Counted from the stretch's first letter, positions 1 through 7,255 are shown. The stretch: 11,351 nt of DNA from Dehalococcoidia bacterium (GCA_007126855.1 SLAK01000108.1:1-11351); one strand, 5' to 3'. The notes: a model not told the origin generated them from the letters alone. Numbers and translations: made by a program.

Positions 1-1
1 A

Positions 2-3000
2 TCACTCATAGCGTAGCGCCTCCGCCACCGGCACCCGCGATGCGGCCCGCGCCGGCAGGAAGGTCATCAGCAACGACGCGGTGAAGGCGATACCGGCCAT
101 GATGCCAACCTGCGCCCACGGCACCACGAAATCGAAGCCTTCCGCCTCTTCGCCGATCTCGCCCGTGGTGAACAGCAGCCACGCCAGCACCAGCCCCAGC
201 ACCAGGCCCATCACGATGCCCGAAAGCGCGATGAAGGTCGATTCGAATACGAAGGACAGGGCCACGATGCCGCGCTTGTAGCCAATCGCGCGCAACATCC
301 CGATCTGCTGGCGCCGCTCGATCACCGAGCGGAACGCAACCACCCCGAGCGCGGCGATGCCCACGATCAGCCCCAGCCCCATGAAGCCCTGGAACACGAA
401 CAGGAATGCCGACTGCAGCGAGCGCTGCTCGTCCAGGATCCGGTTGAGCGAATCCACCGAAGCGATAAGCAGGCTCGCCTCGAGCTCCCGGGCAAAGGCG
501 CGGCTGTCCACCCCCTCTTCGAGCGCGATATAGAAACGCTCGTGCTCAGCGCTCGGATAGGCGCGCTCCAGGTCCTCGTAGCGCAGGAAGATGCCGTTGA
601 AGAAGAAGGTCCCGACCGCGTCCTGCGCCTGCGCGATGATCGTCACCGTTTGCAGCTCCCCGCTCTCCGGATCGCGCAGGTTTAACGTGAATGGCTCGAA
701 ATCGTCGCCGATCGGGTCAAGCCGCAGCCGCTCATCGGGCACGGGAGGCCCGCCGAAGCCTGCCGGCGTAGCAGTGATACCAGCCGGAATGATGGCCAGG
801 TTTTGCTCGCTCTGGAACGCTTCCCACACCGCCTCGTCGCTTTCAAACCCGGACGCCCGCCGCCGCAACGGGATCTCCGCCGCTTCCAGAAAGCCTTCAT
901 CCATGCCCAGGAAGGTGAAGCGCAGGTAGTCCGGCGGCTGCCCGTCCGGCCCCGGTGGGCCGTAGCCATCCGGGTTGCTCACCTCCGCTTCAAACGGGAA
1001 GGCCACCAGCATGCTCCCCGCGCCGCGGACGCCATCCATGTCCAGGCCCGCCTCGGTGATGGCCCCTTCGATGTCCGTCAGCGGGTTGTTCGGGTTCGTG
1101 ATCACCTGGACATCGAAGCCTGCCTTCGCATCGTCGCTCAGGAAGACATTGGCGAAGTTCCGGTTCAGCGCGGCATTCATCACCAGCGCGAACATGATCA
1201 GCCCGATCATGGCCATCGTCATGCCGGTCCGGAACCGCGAGGTCAGGGGATAGGCGATACCGGTCTTGATCGCGGGGAGGATGCGGCCAAAGCGCGAACC
1301 CAGCCGAGGGATGATCGGCAGCACGATATCGGCGTTGTAGACCACCACGAAGGTCGCTGCGGTGATGACCGCCACCCCCGATACGAAGAACATCTCGATG
1401 TCGCCCTGCATCTCAGGCAGCAGCCACTCAAACGCCTCGGCCGGCATGTACCAGAAGGCCAGCAGCACCAGGCCGCTAATGGTGAAGGCCAGCCGTTCGC
1501 GGATGTGGAAATAGCGCATCAACACCGCGACCCAGACCACCACCAGCGTGAACCCAACCGTGAACTGGAAGTACTGGCCCACATCCAGGCCCCACTCGAT
1601 CAGGATGATGCCTGCGAACAACCCAACCGTGCCCAGCCCCACCGACCACGCCACCGGGACGCGCCGGTCCTGCAGCGCGATCAGGACGAGCCCGAGCGGC
1701 AAGATCAGGATGCCCAGCGCCACGAGCCACGGGGGCATCGTCCGCGGCTTCCGGTCTCGCGTGACGCGCACCAGCAGCAGCGCCGCCAGGTAGAATGGTA
1801 TCGGCAGGATCGTGAAGAATGGCCACAGCGGGATGCGCTCGCCGATCACCCGCTCGTCCTTCGGCGCGCCCAAGTTCGTCCCGCGCGCCAGGAAGACAAA
1901 GGGGCCAATCAGCGCGATGAGCAGCGCGAGCGTGAACAGCGGCGCAAAGTCGGGCAGGCGCAAGAGCCCAAAAAAGCTGAACACGATGAAGCCGATCGCG
2001 CCGAAGCCGTTGAGCACCGCCCGCAGCAACCCGAACGCGGTCGCCTCCTCCGGGTTGATCGCTTTGCTTTCGGGCAGGTCGCGGATGGCCGCGACAATAT
2101 TCAGCCGGCTCGCCCGCCAGCTCGCCACCGAGATCACGATGAACGTCGCGATGATCCCCAGCGAGAACGCGGTCACGAGTCCGCGCCACGTAAAGGACGG
2201 CGAGATGTGGAAGCCGAGCGCTTCAGCGCCGAAGGCATTCACCACGGCGACCATGATGACGGTGACGCCCAGGCCGGCGACGAGGCCGACCACCGCGGAG
2301 CCAAGGTCATAGCCCATGCCTTCGGCCAGGAACGATTCCACAATCTGCCGGCGCTTCGCGCCCACAGCGCGGGCCATGCCCATCTCCGGCTTCCGCTCGG
2401 CCGCAAGCATGATGAAGATCAGGAAGATCAGCAGCACCCCGGCAGCGATCGAGAATAGCCCCAGCACCACGAAAAAGGTGGTGAACAGGTTCCCCAGCAT
2501 CTCCGCCAGCTCGACGAGGTCCTGCTTCACTGCGACCACGTGAAATGGCGTCCCCTCCAGGAAGGCCTCCAGCCGCTCCATCACTACATCGGTCCGCTCC
2601 AGCCCTGTCCGCTCGTCGCCCGTGTTCGAAACGTAAACGCCGTCGAACACGCCCTCGCGCCCCGTCAGTTCCGCCAGGAAGTCGAGCGAAACGGCGCCAC
2701 CCATCTCCTGCGACCCGGCCCCCATCACCACCACGCCCCCCAGCACATTCGTGGGCACAATCGCCGCAACCTCAAGCTGGAGCGGCTGGTCCTGGAAGAA
2801 GCCTATGAGCGTGTCCCCCACTTCGGCTTCCATGCTGTCGGCCATGTGTTCGTTGACGGCGATCTGGTTGCCTTCCAGGTTCACCGGGTTGCCATCCAGG
2901 TCCGCCAGCCCGCCGAAGACGGCGGCATCCTCGGGCCGGTATGCAGTGACCATCGCGCCCGGTTCGTTGAGCCGCGTGCGCTCGTTTATCAGCGGCATCG

Positions 3001-3415
3001 GTTCGCGCAGGAACGGGACGAAGGCTTCAATGTCCGGGTCGCCGGCAAAGGACGCACGCAGCTCCTCCACGAACTCCGCCGGGATGATCTGCTGGTTGGC
3101 CGGCGCAGGGTTGTTCTCCTGGTCCCAGTGGATAATCTCGTCCGCTTCGCCGAGCTGCCGGAAGACGTCCGCCGTGATGCTCCGCGTCAGCGTGTCCCCG
3201 GTCCCAAACGCCGCCGTGATGATCAGCGTCGAGAGCATCAGCCCCACGACGATCAGCGTCGTCTGCGCTGGCCGCCGGGGAATGTTGCGAAGCCCCATCT
3301 TGAACATGACGGGGTTGCGGATGGCGATGACGCCAACCAGCCCGAAGATGAGCAGCGTGATGACAAGGCACCCGATGGCGATCCCGGTCATGGGGATCCC
3401 GAACAGTTCGTTCAC
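2..3415 (-). CDS. Tandem FtsX-domain ABC transporter permease (1137 aa)
   Basis: Membrane subunit of an ABC exporter or lipoprotein/substrate-extrusion system, partner of the ATPase encoded just upstream. Visible order: a membrane helix at about 10-32; the conserved N-terminal FtsX segment (GLRNIPRRPAQT, 41-52) running into a helix to about 71; a soluble MacB-like extracytoplasmic domain about 80-300; a three-helix FtsX core about 308-435 with ERKPEMGMARAVGAK; then an unusual hydrophobic block about 465-695 with roughly eight helices; a second helix-plus-soluble unit 720-990; and a second FtsX core about 1003-1121 with ERRQQIGMLRAIGYK, ending in the family-typical PARAASRVPVAEALRYE. I count about 16-17 membrane helices. 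Tandem-FtsX permeases are usually nearer 800-850 residues, so the central block accounts for the extra length. The start is GTG, with GAGGG eight bases upstream. The TGA stop lies at the window edge, so the gene is complete. The substrate cannot be told from sequence. Confidence 0.93.
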   Translation of the reverse strand: MNELFGIPMTGIAIGCLVITLLIFGLVGVIAIRNPVMFKMGLRNIPRRPAQTTLIVVGLMLSTLIITAAFGTGDTLTRSITADVFRQLGEADEIIHWDQENNPAPANQQIIPAEFVEELRASFAGDPDIEAFVPFLREPMPLINERTRLNEPGAMVTAYRPEDAAVFGGLADLDGNPVNLEGNQIAVNEHMADSMEAEVGDTLIGFFQDQPLQLEVAAIVPTNVLGGVVVMGAGSQEMGGAVSLDFLAELTGREGVFDGVYVSNTGDERTGLERTDVVMERLEAFLEGTPFHVVAVKQDLVELAEMLGNLFTTFFVVLGLFSIAAGVLLIFLIFIMLAAERKPEMGMARAVGAKRRQIVESFLAEGMGYDLGSAVVGLVAGLGVTVIMVAVVNAFGAEALGFHISPSFTWRGLVTAFSLGIIATFIVISVASWRASRLNIVAAIRDLPESKAINPEEATAFGLLRAVLNGFGAIGFIVFSFFGLLRLPDFAPLFTLALLIALIGPFVFLARGTNLGAPKDERVIGERIPLWPFFTILPIPFYLAALLLVRVTRDRKPRTMPPWLVALGILILPLGLVLIALQDRRVPVAWSVGLGTVGLFAGIILIEWGLDVGQYFQFTVGFTLVVVWVAVLMRYFHIRERLAFTISGLVLLAFWYMPAEAFEWLLPEMQGDIEMFFVSGVAVITAATFVVVYNADIVLPIIPRLGSRFGRILPAIKTGIAYPLTSRFRTGMTMAMIGLIMFALVMNAALNRNFANVFLSDDAKAGFDVQVITNPNNPLTDIEGAITEAGLDMDGVRGAGSMLVAFPFEAEVSNPDGYGPPGPDGQPPDYLRFTFLGMDEGFLEAAEIPLRRRASGFESDEAVWEAFQSEQNLAIIPAGITATPAGFGGPPVPDERLRLDPIGDDFEPFTLNLRDPESGELQTVTIIAQAQDAVGTFFFNGIFLRYEDLERAYPSAEHERFYIALEEGVDSRAFARELEASLLIASVDSLNRILDEQRSLQSAFLFVFQGFMGLGLIVGIAALGVVAFRSVIERRQQIGMLRAIGYKRGIVALSFVFESTFIALSGIVMGLVLGLVLAWLLFTTGEIGEEAEGFDFVVPWAQVGIMAGIAFTASLLMTFLPARAASRVPVAEALRYE

Positions 3416-3423
3416 GGAAAGGA

Positions 3424-3428
3424 CCCTC
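3424..3428 (-). promoter_or_regulatory. Ribosome binding site of the FtsX permease
   Basis: GAGGG on the minus strand, eight bases before the GTG at 3415, inside the 15-base gap after the ATPase stop. It supports the GTG start over the in-frame ATG eight codons later. Confidence 0.55.
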
Positions 3429-3430
3429 GA

Positions 3431-4165
3431 TTAGTGCCGGCTGGTGGCCGCGAGCATCTCGGCCTGGCTGTCTTCCCGGATAATCTCGCCGTCTGCCATG
3501 TGGATGGTGCGGTGGCAGCGAGCGGCGACGGTTGGGTCGTGCGTCACCATAATGGTCGTCTGGTTCTCTGCCTGGTTCACTTCCACCAGCAGGTCCATGA
3601 TCTCGGTCGCCGTCTGGGAATCCAGCGCGCCCGTCGGCTCGTCCGCCCACATGATGGCGGGGCGGTTCACGATCGACCGGGCGATCGTCACCCGCTGGCG
3701 CTGGCCGCCGGAAAGCTGGGAGGGACGGTCGTTGGCGCGGTCGGCCAGGCCGACCTTGTCCAGCGACTGGATCGCCATCCGCCGCGCCTCCGAGGGGCGC
3801 GTGCCGGAGACGATCAGCGGCAGCTCCACGTTCTCCGCCGCGGTCAGCACCGGCAGCAGGTTGTAGGTCTGGAACACGAAACCCATCGACCTGGCTCGGA
3901 ACTCCGTCTTCTTGTTATCCGCCATCCGGGTGATGTCCATCCCGTCGATGGTCACGGTGCCGCTGTCGAACTCATCCAGACCCGAAAGGCAGTTGAGCAA
4001 GGTCGTCTTGCCGCAGCCGGATGGTCCCATCACTGCGACCATCTCACCGCGGTGGGCCGTCAGGCTAACGCCATTCAGCGCCTGCACCTGGATCGTTCCC
4101 GTGTCGTAGGTCTTCACCACATCGATCGCTTCGATGACGGCGTCGGGGGCGCTGGCTTCGGTCAT
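3431..4165 (-). CDS. ABC transporter ATP-binding protein, LolD/MacB type
   Basis: Cytoplasmic ATPase that powers the FtsX permease encoded 15 bp downstream. All motifs are present in 244 residues: Walker A GPSGCGKT (47-54), Q-loop FVFQTYNLLP (Gln99), signature LSGGQ (151-155), Walker B IMWADE (171-176) followed by PTGALD, and the switch histidine in MVTHD (His209). The pattern PTGALDSQT, with a short insert after the Q-loop, is typical of the LolD/MacB/FtsE group. I chose the ATG at 4165 because AGGAAG lies eight bases upstream. A GTG at 4219 would add 18 residues with no family similarity and no clear ribosome site. No membrane fusion protein (MacA-like) is in the window; it may lie elsewhere or be absent. 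No clear promoter was found in 4166-4335. Role and pairing are well supported; the substrate is unknown. Confidence 0.95.
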   Translation of the reverse strand: MTEASAPDAVIEAIDVVKTYDTGTIQVQALNGVSLTAHRGEMVAVMGPSGCGKTTLLNCLSGLDEFDSGTVTIDGMDITRMADNKKTEFRARSMGFVFQTYNLLPVLTAAENVELPLIVSGTRPSEARRMAIQSLDKVGLADRANDRPSQLSGGQRQRVTIARSIVNRPAIMWADEPTGALDSQTATEIMDLLVEVNQAENQTTIMVTHDPTVAARCHRTIHMADGEIIREDSQAEMLAATSRH

Positions 4166-4173
4166 TCCTCGTA

Positions 4174-4179
4174 CTTCCT
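4174..4179 (-). promoter_or_regulatory. Ribosome binding site of the ABC ATPase
   Basis: AGGAAG on the minus strand, eight bases before the ATG at 4165. It decides this start over the upstream GTG at 4219. A second GAGGA abuts the ATG directly and is probably too close to act. Confidence 0.55.
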
Positions 4180-4322
4180 GCCTGAAAATTGCCGGTTGTG
4201 CAAGCTTCCATCGTGCCACACCGCGTTGAAACGCTCATGCATCTCTCCAGACTTCGTAAAAGGCGGCTGGTGTCCCCCTACGTGGCGATGGCCCGGCGCA
4301 TCGTCCTTCGCCAGCGCCCTCG

Positions 4323-4328
4323 TATACT
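4323..4328 (+). promoter_or_regulatory. Candidate -10 element (TATACT) giving a leaderless transcript
   Basis: TATACT ends seven bases before the ATG at 4336, so transcription would begin at or next to the start codon. No ribosome site at a usable distance is present (an AAGG sits only two bases from the ATG). No good -35 match is seen at 16-19 bases. The same hexamer lies at the same place before the intact Uma2 gene at 7315. Confidence 0.5.
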
Positions 4329-4335
4329 CAAGGCC

Positions 4336-4542
4336 ATGGCGACGCAATCACGCATGACGATCGAGATCGGCGTGCGCGTGGTCTGGCTCGTCGACCCAGA
4401 ACGGCATAGCGTCACCGTCTACCGCCGCGGCGCGGAGCCGCAGGCCCTCCGCCCTCCCCAGGCCCTTACCGCCGAACCCGTCCTCGAAGGCTTGGAGCTC
4501 CCGCTCGAGGAGCTCTTCGCCGGCATCACCCGGAGCGGATAG
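4336..4542 (+). pseudogene. Uma2-family remnant, internally deleted (68 codons)
   Basis: Uma2 (DUF820) proteins are about 185-200-residue members of the PD-(D/E)XK nuclease fold with unproven cellular roles. This frame keeps a Uma2-like start (MATQSRMTIE) and then goes directly to the family's C-terminal strand-turn segment (GVRVVWLVDPE, then VTVYRRGAEP, PVLEGLELPLEELF). The whole middle is missing, including the PD, E and K catalytic residues. Compared with the intact copy at 7315-7872, roughly 115-120 residues have gone, in frame. The start codon and a TATACT promoter-like element remain, so it may still be transcribed and translated as a small protein. The ATG at 4336 is chosen over the frame opening at 4189, whose extra N-terminus resembles nothing. 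It ends eight bases from the convergent lipid kinase stop. Alternatively it is a functional short protein; I think decay is likelier. Confidence 0.7.
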
Positions 4543-4550
4543 CCCCCGGC

Positions 4551-5486
4551 TCAACCCCACCGCGTATCGCCCCCGCCAGCTCGAAAAAGCGCCGGCAACG
4601 GCCCCGACGGCACGCTCAGCAGCAAAGCCTGCGGCATCACCGTAAACCGCATTGGCGTTTCCCCAACGACATCGCCGTCAAGCTGCACCGGCGCTCCCGG
4701 TGTTGGGATGTTGACCTCTGCGGCCCGGTCCAGGTGCAGGCCAGGTTGCTCCCGGAGCCGGTTGGTCGCGAGCCGTGTTGCCAGGGCCGTGCCCTGCCCC
4801 GGGCGTCGCGGCCCCGCCGCGCACACGTCGAGCAACCCGTCGACAGCCGATGCCTCAGGCGCGAAGTGCACCAGCCCGCCATAGAGCCTGGTGTTCGAAA
4901 GCACGATCAGCCCCCAGTCGCCCCCGAAGTCGCGCCCGTCGATATCCATCTGCAGCGGCCGCGGCCGCAGCCCCGGTATCGCCTTCGCCGCCTCCAGGAT
5001 GTAGGCAAGCGCCCCAAGGCCATGTTTGAGGTCGCGCCGCACGCGGCTCGCTATCGCCGCATCCCAGCCGATGCCCGCCATCAGCAGAAAAATTTCCCCG
5101 TTCGCCAGGCCCACATCCATGCGCACTCGCTGGCCGCCGGCGTGCGCGTCGATCGCGCGCTCCCAGCGGCCCGGCAGCCCCGATTCCGTCGTCAGGATGT
5201 TCGCTGTGCCCAACGGCAACGGCGCGAGCGCGGTGGCGGCGCCGACCAGCTCGCCCCCGGCCAGCCGCATCGTGCCGTCGCCGCCGGCCACGAAAAGCAG
5301 GTCGACCGCGCGATCCACAGCGCGCCGCGCAGCCCGTGCGAAGGCTTCGGGCGAGCGCGGCGCTTCCAGGATCGCGTCGATGCCGTGGGCATCGAGCCGC
5401 CGCAGCGCGGCTTCCGGGTCGAAGCGGTGGACCTTCCGTGCAGCCGGGTTCACAAGGACATGCGCGGTGCGCGGCGGCTCATTCAT
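4551..5486 (-). CDS. Diacylglycerol/sphingosine-kinase family lipid kinase (DagK/YegS-like)
   Basis: Predicted ATP-dependent kinase that phosphorylates a lipid hydroxyl (diacylglycerol or a related lipid) at the inner face of the membrane. The 311 residues match the usual 290-320 of the DagK/YegS/LCB5 group. The N-terminal strand HVLVNPAA (9-16) opens the nucleotide domain, the signature GGDGT is at 68-72, and PLGTAN at 91-96 is the second conserved site. MDVGLANGEIFL and AGIGWDA (137-143) start the C-terminal beta-sandwich, which has VDGLLDV (215-221) and the late QLDGDVVGETP (268-278). No signal peptide or membrane helix is seen, as in soluble bacterial members. The start is ATG at 5486; GGAG is about eleven bases upstream, with no better candidate. 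It is transcribed divergently from the VOC gene and convergently with the Uma2 remnant, so it is probably monocistronic. The exact lipid substrate is not determinable. Confidence 0.92.
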   Translation of the reverse strand: MNEPPRTAHVLVNPAARKVHRFDPEAALRRLDAHGIDAILEAPRSPEAFARAARRAVDRAVDLLFVAGGDGTMRLAGGELVGAATALAPLPLGTANILTTESGLPGRWERAIDAHAGGQRVRMDVGLANGEIFLLMAGIGWDAAIASRVRRDLKHGLGALAYILEAAKAIPGLRPRPLQMDIDGRDFGGDWGLIVLSNTRLYGGLVHFAPEASAVDGLLDVCAAGPRRPGQGTALATRLATNRLREQPGLHLDRAAEVNIPTPGAPVQLDGDVVGETPMRFTVMPQALLLSVPSGPLPALFRAGGGDTRWG

Positions 5487-5516
5487 TTGCGGGCTGCTCC
5501 AGGGCCTCCGTACGAT
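5487..5516 (+). promoter_or_regulatory. Candidate promoter of the VOC-hydrolase operon
   Basis: TTGCGG (5487-5492), an 18-base spacer, then TACGAT (5511-5516). Transcription would start near 5523, leaving a short leader with GGAGG at 5536-5540, five bases before the GTG at 5546. It overlaps the start region of the divergent lipid kinase gene. The -35 matches the consensus only in its first three bases. Confidence 0.35.
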
Positions 5517-5540
5517 GTGGCGGCACCCTGTACGCGGAGG
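5505..5540. repeat. Imperfect inverted repeat in the divergent intergenic region
   Basis: CCTCCGTAC (5505-5513) faces GTAC-GC-GGAGG (5530-5540), with two unpaired bases in the right arm and a 16-base centre. It covers the candidate -10 and the ribosome site of the VOC gene. It could be an operator or chance symmetry in a GC-rich gap. Confidence 0.35.
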
Positions 5541-5545
5541 CGGCT

Positions 5546-6409
5546 GTGATCCCCATCAAGCGCATCGACCATATCAGCATGGGCCACCACGACTACAAAG
5601 CAGAGCTGGCCCGGCTGGAGCGTTTGCTGGGCTTCAAACCACTCTACGACTTTCCCCAGCGCGAAGGCACCCAGTTCATCGGCGGCACAAGCCAGGTCCG
5701 CGGCACCGAGATCGAATTCGAGGTCATCGAACCCGCCGGCCCCGATAGCTTCCTCCAGCGCTTCCTCGACGAGCAGGGGCCCGGCCTGCACCACATCGCC
5801 GTCGAAACGCACAGCATCGAGGACACAGTGGCCGAGCTGGAACAGCTCGGCGTCACGCCCTTCGGCGGTATCGCTGACGACGGCGCCTGGCTCTTCACCT
5901 TCATCCACCCGAAGGAAAGCGGCGGCGTGCTCTGGCAGCCCTATGTGCCCAAACATCCGGTTCGCGACCTCGACCGCAGCGCCGGCGGCGGCATCGTCGA
6001 CCTGGTGCGCGTCGACCACGTCTCCGTCGCCGTCCGCGACATCCAGAAGCAGATGGAATGGCAGCGCCAGGTCTTCGGCTTCGAAACGCTCGCCGAATGG
6101 GAAGAAGAAGAGGGCGGCTACAAGGGCGCCGTCATGCGCATCCCGGGCAGCCTGCTCAAGTTCGAGATGATGCAGCCCACCCGGCCCGACAGCTTCGTGC
6201 AAAAGTTCATCGACCAGCGCAACCCCGGCATGCACCACGTCTGCTGCGAAGTGGAAGACGTCGACCGCGCCGCAGCCGCCCTCCGCAAAGAAGGCATCGA
6301 ACCCCACGGTGGCGTTATCGAGAACAACTGGCGGAAGCACACCTTCATCCATCCGAAAGACAGCGGCGGCGTGCTCTTCCAGCTCTTCGAAGAGCCGAAG
6401 GAGGAGTAG
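5546..6409 (+). CDS. Tandem VOC-domain protein, methylmalonyl-CoA-epimerase-like or extradiol-dioxygenase-like
   Basis: Soluble vicinal-oxygen-chelate protein of 287 residues with two homologous domains (about 4-135 and 152-283), a covalent version of what is usually a dimer of single domains. Each domain repeats the same marks: an opening His (DHIS, His9; DHVS, His158), a mid-domain Glu (EVIEP, Glu59; EMMQP, Glu207), PDSF.Q.F, a His pair (GLHHIAVE, 82-83; GMHHVCCE, 230-231), and FIHPK(E/D)SGGVL(W/F)Q near the end. In methylmalonyl-CoA epimerases the last position is a metal-binding Glu (GVLIEL). Here it is Gln in both domains (131 and 279), so activity or metal choice may differ. The start is GTG with GGAGG five bases upstream. 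The longer frame from 5336 would run over the divergent kinase and has no family match. It is followed five bases later by an alpha/beta hydrolase. The VOC family is sure; the reaction is not. Confidence 0.9.
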   Translation: MIPIKRIDHISMGHHDYKAELARLERLLGFKPLYDFPQREGTQFIGGTSQVRGTEIEFEVIEPAGPDSFLQRFLDEQGPGLHHIAVETHSIEDTVAELEQLGVTPFGGIADDGAWLFTFIHPKESGGVLWQPYVPKHPVRDLDRSAGGGIVDLVRVDHVSVAVRDIQKQMEWQRQVFGFETLAEWEEEEGGYKGAVMRIPGSLLKFEMMQPTRPDSFVQKFIDQRNPGMHHVCCEVEDVDRAAAALRKEGIEPHGGVIENNWRKHTFIHPKDSGGVLFQLFEEPKEE

Positions 6410-6414
6410 ACGCG

Positions 6415-7254
6415 GTGGAAGGCGAAGACGGCTACCTGACGCTCCACGGCCTCCGGCACCACTACATCCGCTGGGGCCACCCCGGCAACGACCCGGTCGT
6501 GCTCCTGCACGGCCTGATGAACAATGCGCGTTACTGGGAGCACGTCGCCGCGCTATTCGCGGACACCTATAGCGTGTACGCTCCCGACCTGCGGGGCCAC
6601 GGCGAAAGCGAGCACGCCCCGGGCGGCTACCTGGTCTGGGCCTTCGCCATGGACCTGCGCTTCATGGCCCAGGAGCTCGACCTGGAAGCCTTCGACCTGG
6701 TGGCGCACAGCATCGGCAGCCGCGTGGCCATGGCCTATGCGCGCGACCACAGCCACCGGCTCAAGCACCTGGTCCTGGCCGACATGGGCCCCCAGATGGC
6801 CGAACAGGGCGCCCGCGGCATCCGCAAGACCACCGGTAAGAGCCAGGGCACCCCCGGCTTCCCCACCGAGGAAGAAGCGCTCGAGTACTACGCGAAGCTC
6901 TATCCCGGCAGGCCGCGCGAATTCCTCATGCGCCAGCTCACCGCCGGCCTCACCCTCGACGAGGAGACCGGCAACCTGGTCTTCCGCTTCGACCCTTCCA
7001 TCCACCAGGCCACCGGCCGCGGCGCCATCGCCGAAATCCCCTTCCTCTGGGAAAGCCTGGAACACATCACCTGCCCCACCCTGGTCATCCGCGCCGAAAA
7101 AAGCTCCATCCTCTCGCGCGAAATCGCCGAAGAGATGGTCCGCCGCCTGCCGGACGGGCGTCTCGCCGAGATCCCGGAGAGCGGGCACCAGATCCCGCTG
7201 CACCAGCCGGAGCGCTTCGCGGAGGTGGTGCGGGACTTCCTCGAGTCCACGTAG
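6415..7254 (+). CDS. Alpha/beta-fold hydrolase
   Basis: Cytoplasmic hydrolase of 279 residues, the normal length for this fold. Visible are the oxyanion-loop strand VVLLHGLMNNARYW (28-41), PDLRGHGES (57-65), the nucleophile elbow AHSIGS with Ser99, a cap region about 125-200, and the catalytic His in ESGHQIPLHQPERF (His258). The acid usually follows the strand PTLVIR as a G-x-x-S-D motif. Here the stretch reads RAEKSSILS, so the expected Asp position is Ser231, and Glu228 or another residue would have to serve. The GTG start is chosen because a near-perfect AAGGAGG (6398-6404) lies ten bases upstream, inside the end of the VOC gene. The start is five bases past the VOC stop, so the two are co-transcribed and probably act in one route. 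There is no signal peptide. The substrate is unknown; ester, thioester and carbon-carbon bond hydrolases all share this pattern. Confidence 0.92.
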   Translation: MEGEDGYLTLHGLRHHYIRWGHPGNDPVVLLHGLMNNARYWEHVAALFADTYSVYAPDLRGHGESEHAPGGYLVWAFAMDLRFMAQELDLEAFDLVAHSIGSRVAMAYARDHSHRLKHLVLADMGPQMAEQGARGIRKTTGKSQGTPGFPTEEEALEYYAKLYPGRPREFLMRQLTAGLTLDEETGNLVFRFDPSIHQATGRGAIAEIPFLWESLEHITCPTLVIRAEKSSILSREIAEEMVRRLPDGRLAEIPESGHQIPLHQPERFAEVVRDFLEST

Positions 7255-7255
7255 C

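Noticed and set aside
803..2458. 551-codon open frame on the plus strand
   Set aside because: It is antisense to the FtsX permease and shifted by codon bias. The product is a low-complexity run rich in Arg, His, Asp and Gln, with no domain, while the opposite strand shows clear FtsX motifs.
4162..4347. 61-codon minus-strand frame whose TGA overlaps the ABC ATPase ATG as ATGA
   Set aside because: The overlap is suggestive of coupling, but the peptide has no recognisable feature, no ribosome site was seen, and its start lies inside the Uma2 remnant. Too weak to call a gene.
2540..4357. 605-codon open frame on the plus strand
   Set aside because: It spans antisense to both ABC genes and crosses their intergenic region. 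The composition is His/Arg/Asp-rich without motifs, a typical shadow in GC-rich DNA.
4543..4550. Bidirectional terminator between the Uma2 remnant and the lipid kinase
   Set aside because: Only eight bases separate the stops, and I could find no stem-loop with a T-tract around them.
5483..6352. 289-codon minus-strand frame opposite the VOC gene
   Set aside because: Exact antisense shadow of a well-supported two-domain VOC coding region. The apparent hydrophobic/acidic composition follows from the complement of its codons.
6058..6414. N-terminal extension of the hydrolase frame into the VOC gene
   Set aside because: The added 119 residues are Arg/Pro/His-rich with no hydrolase similarity, and a near-perfect ribosome site supports the GTG at 6415.
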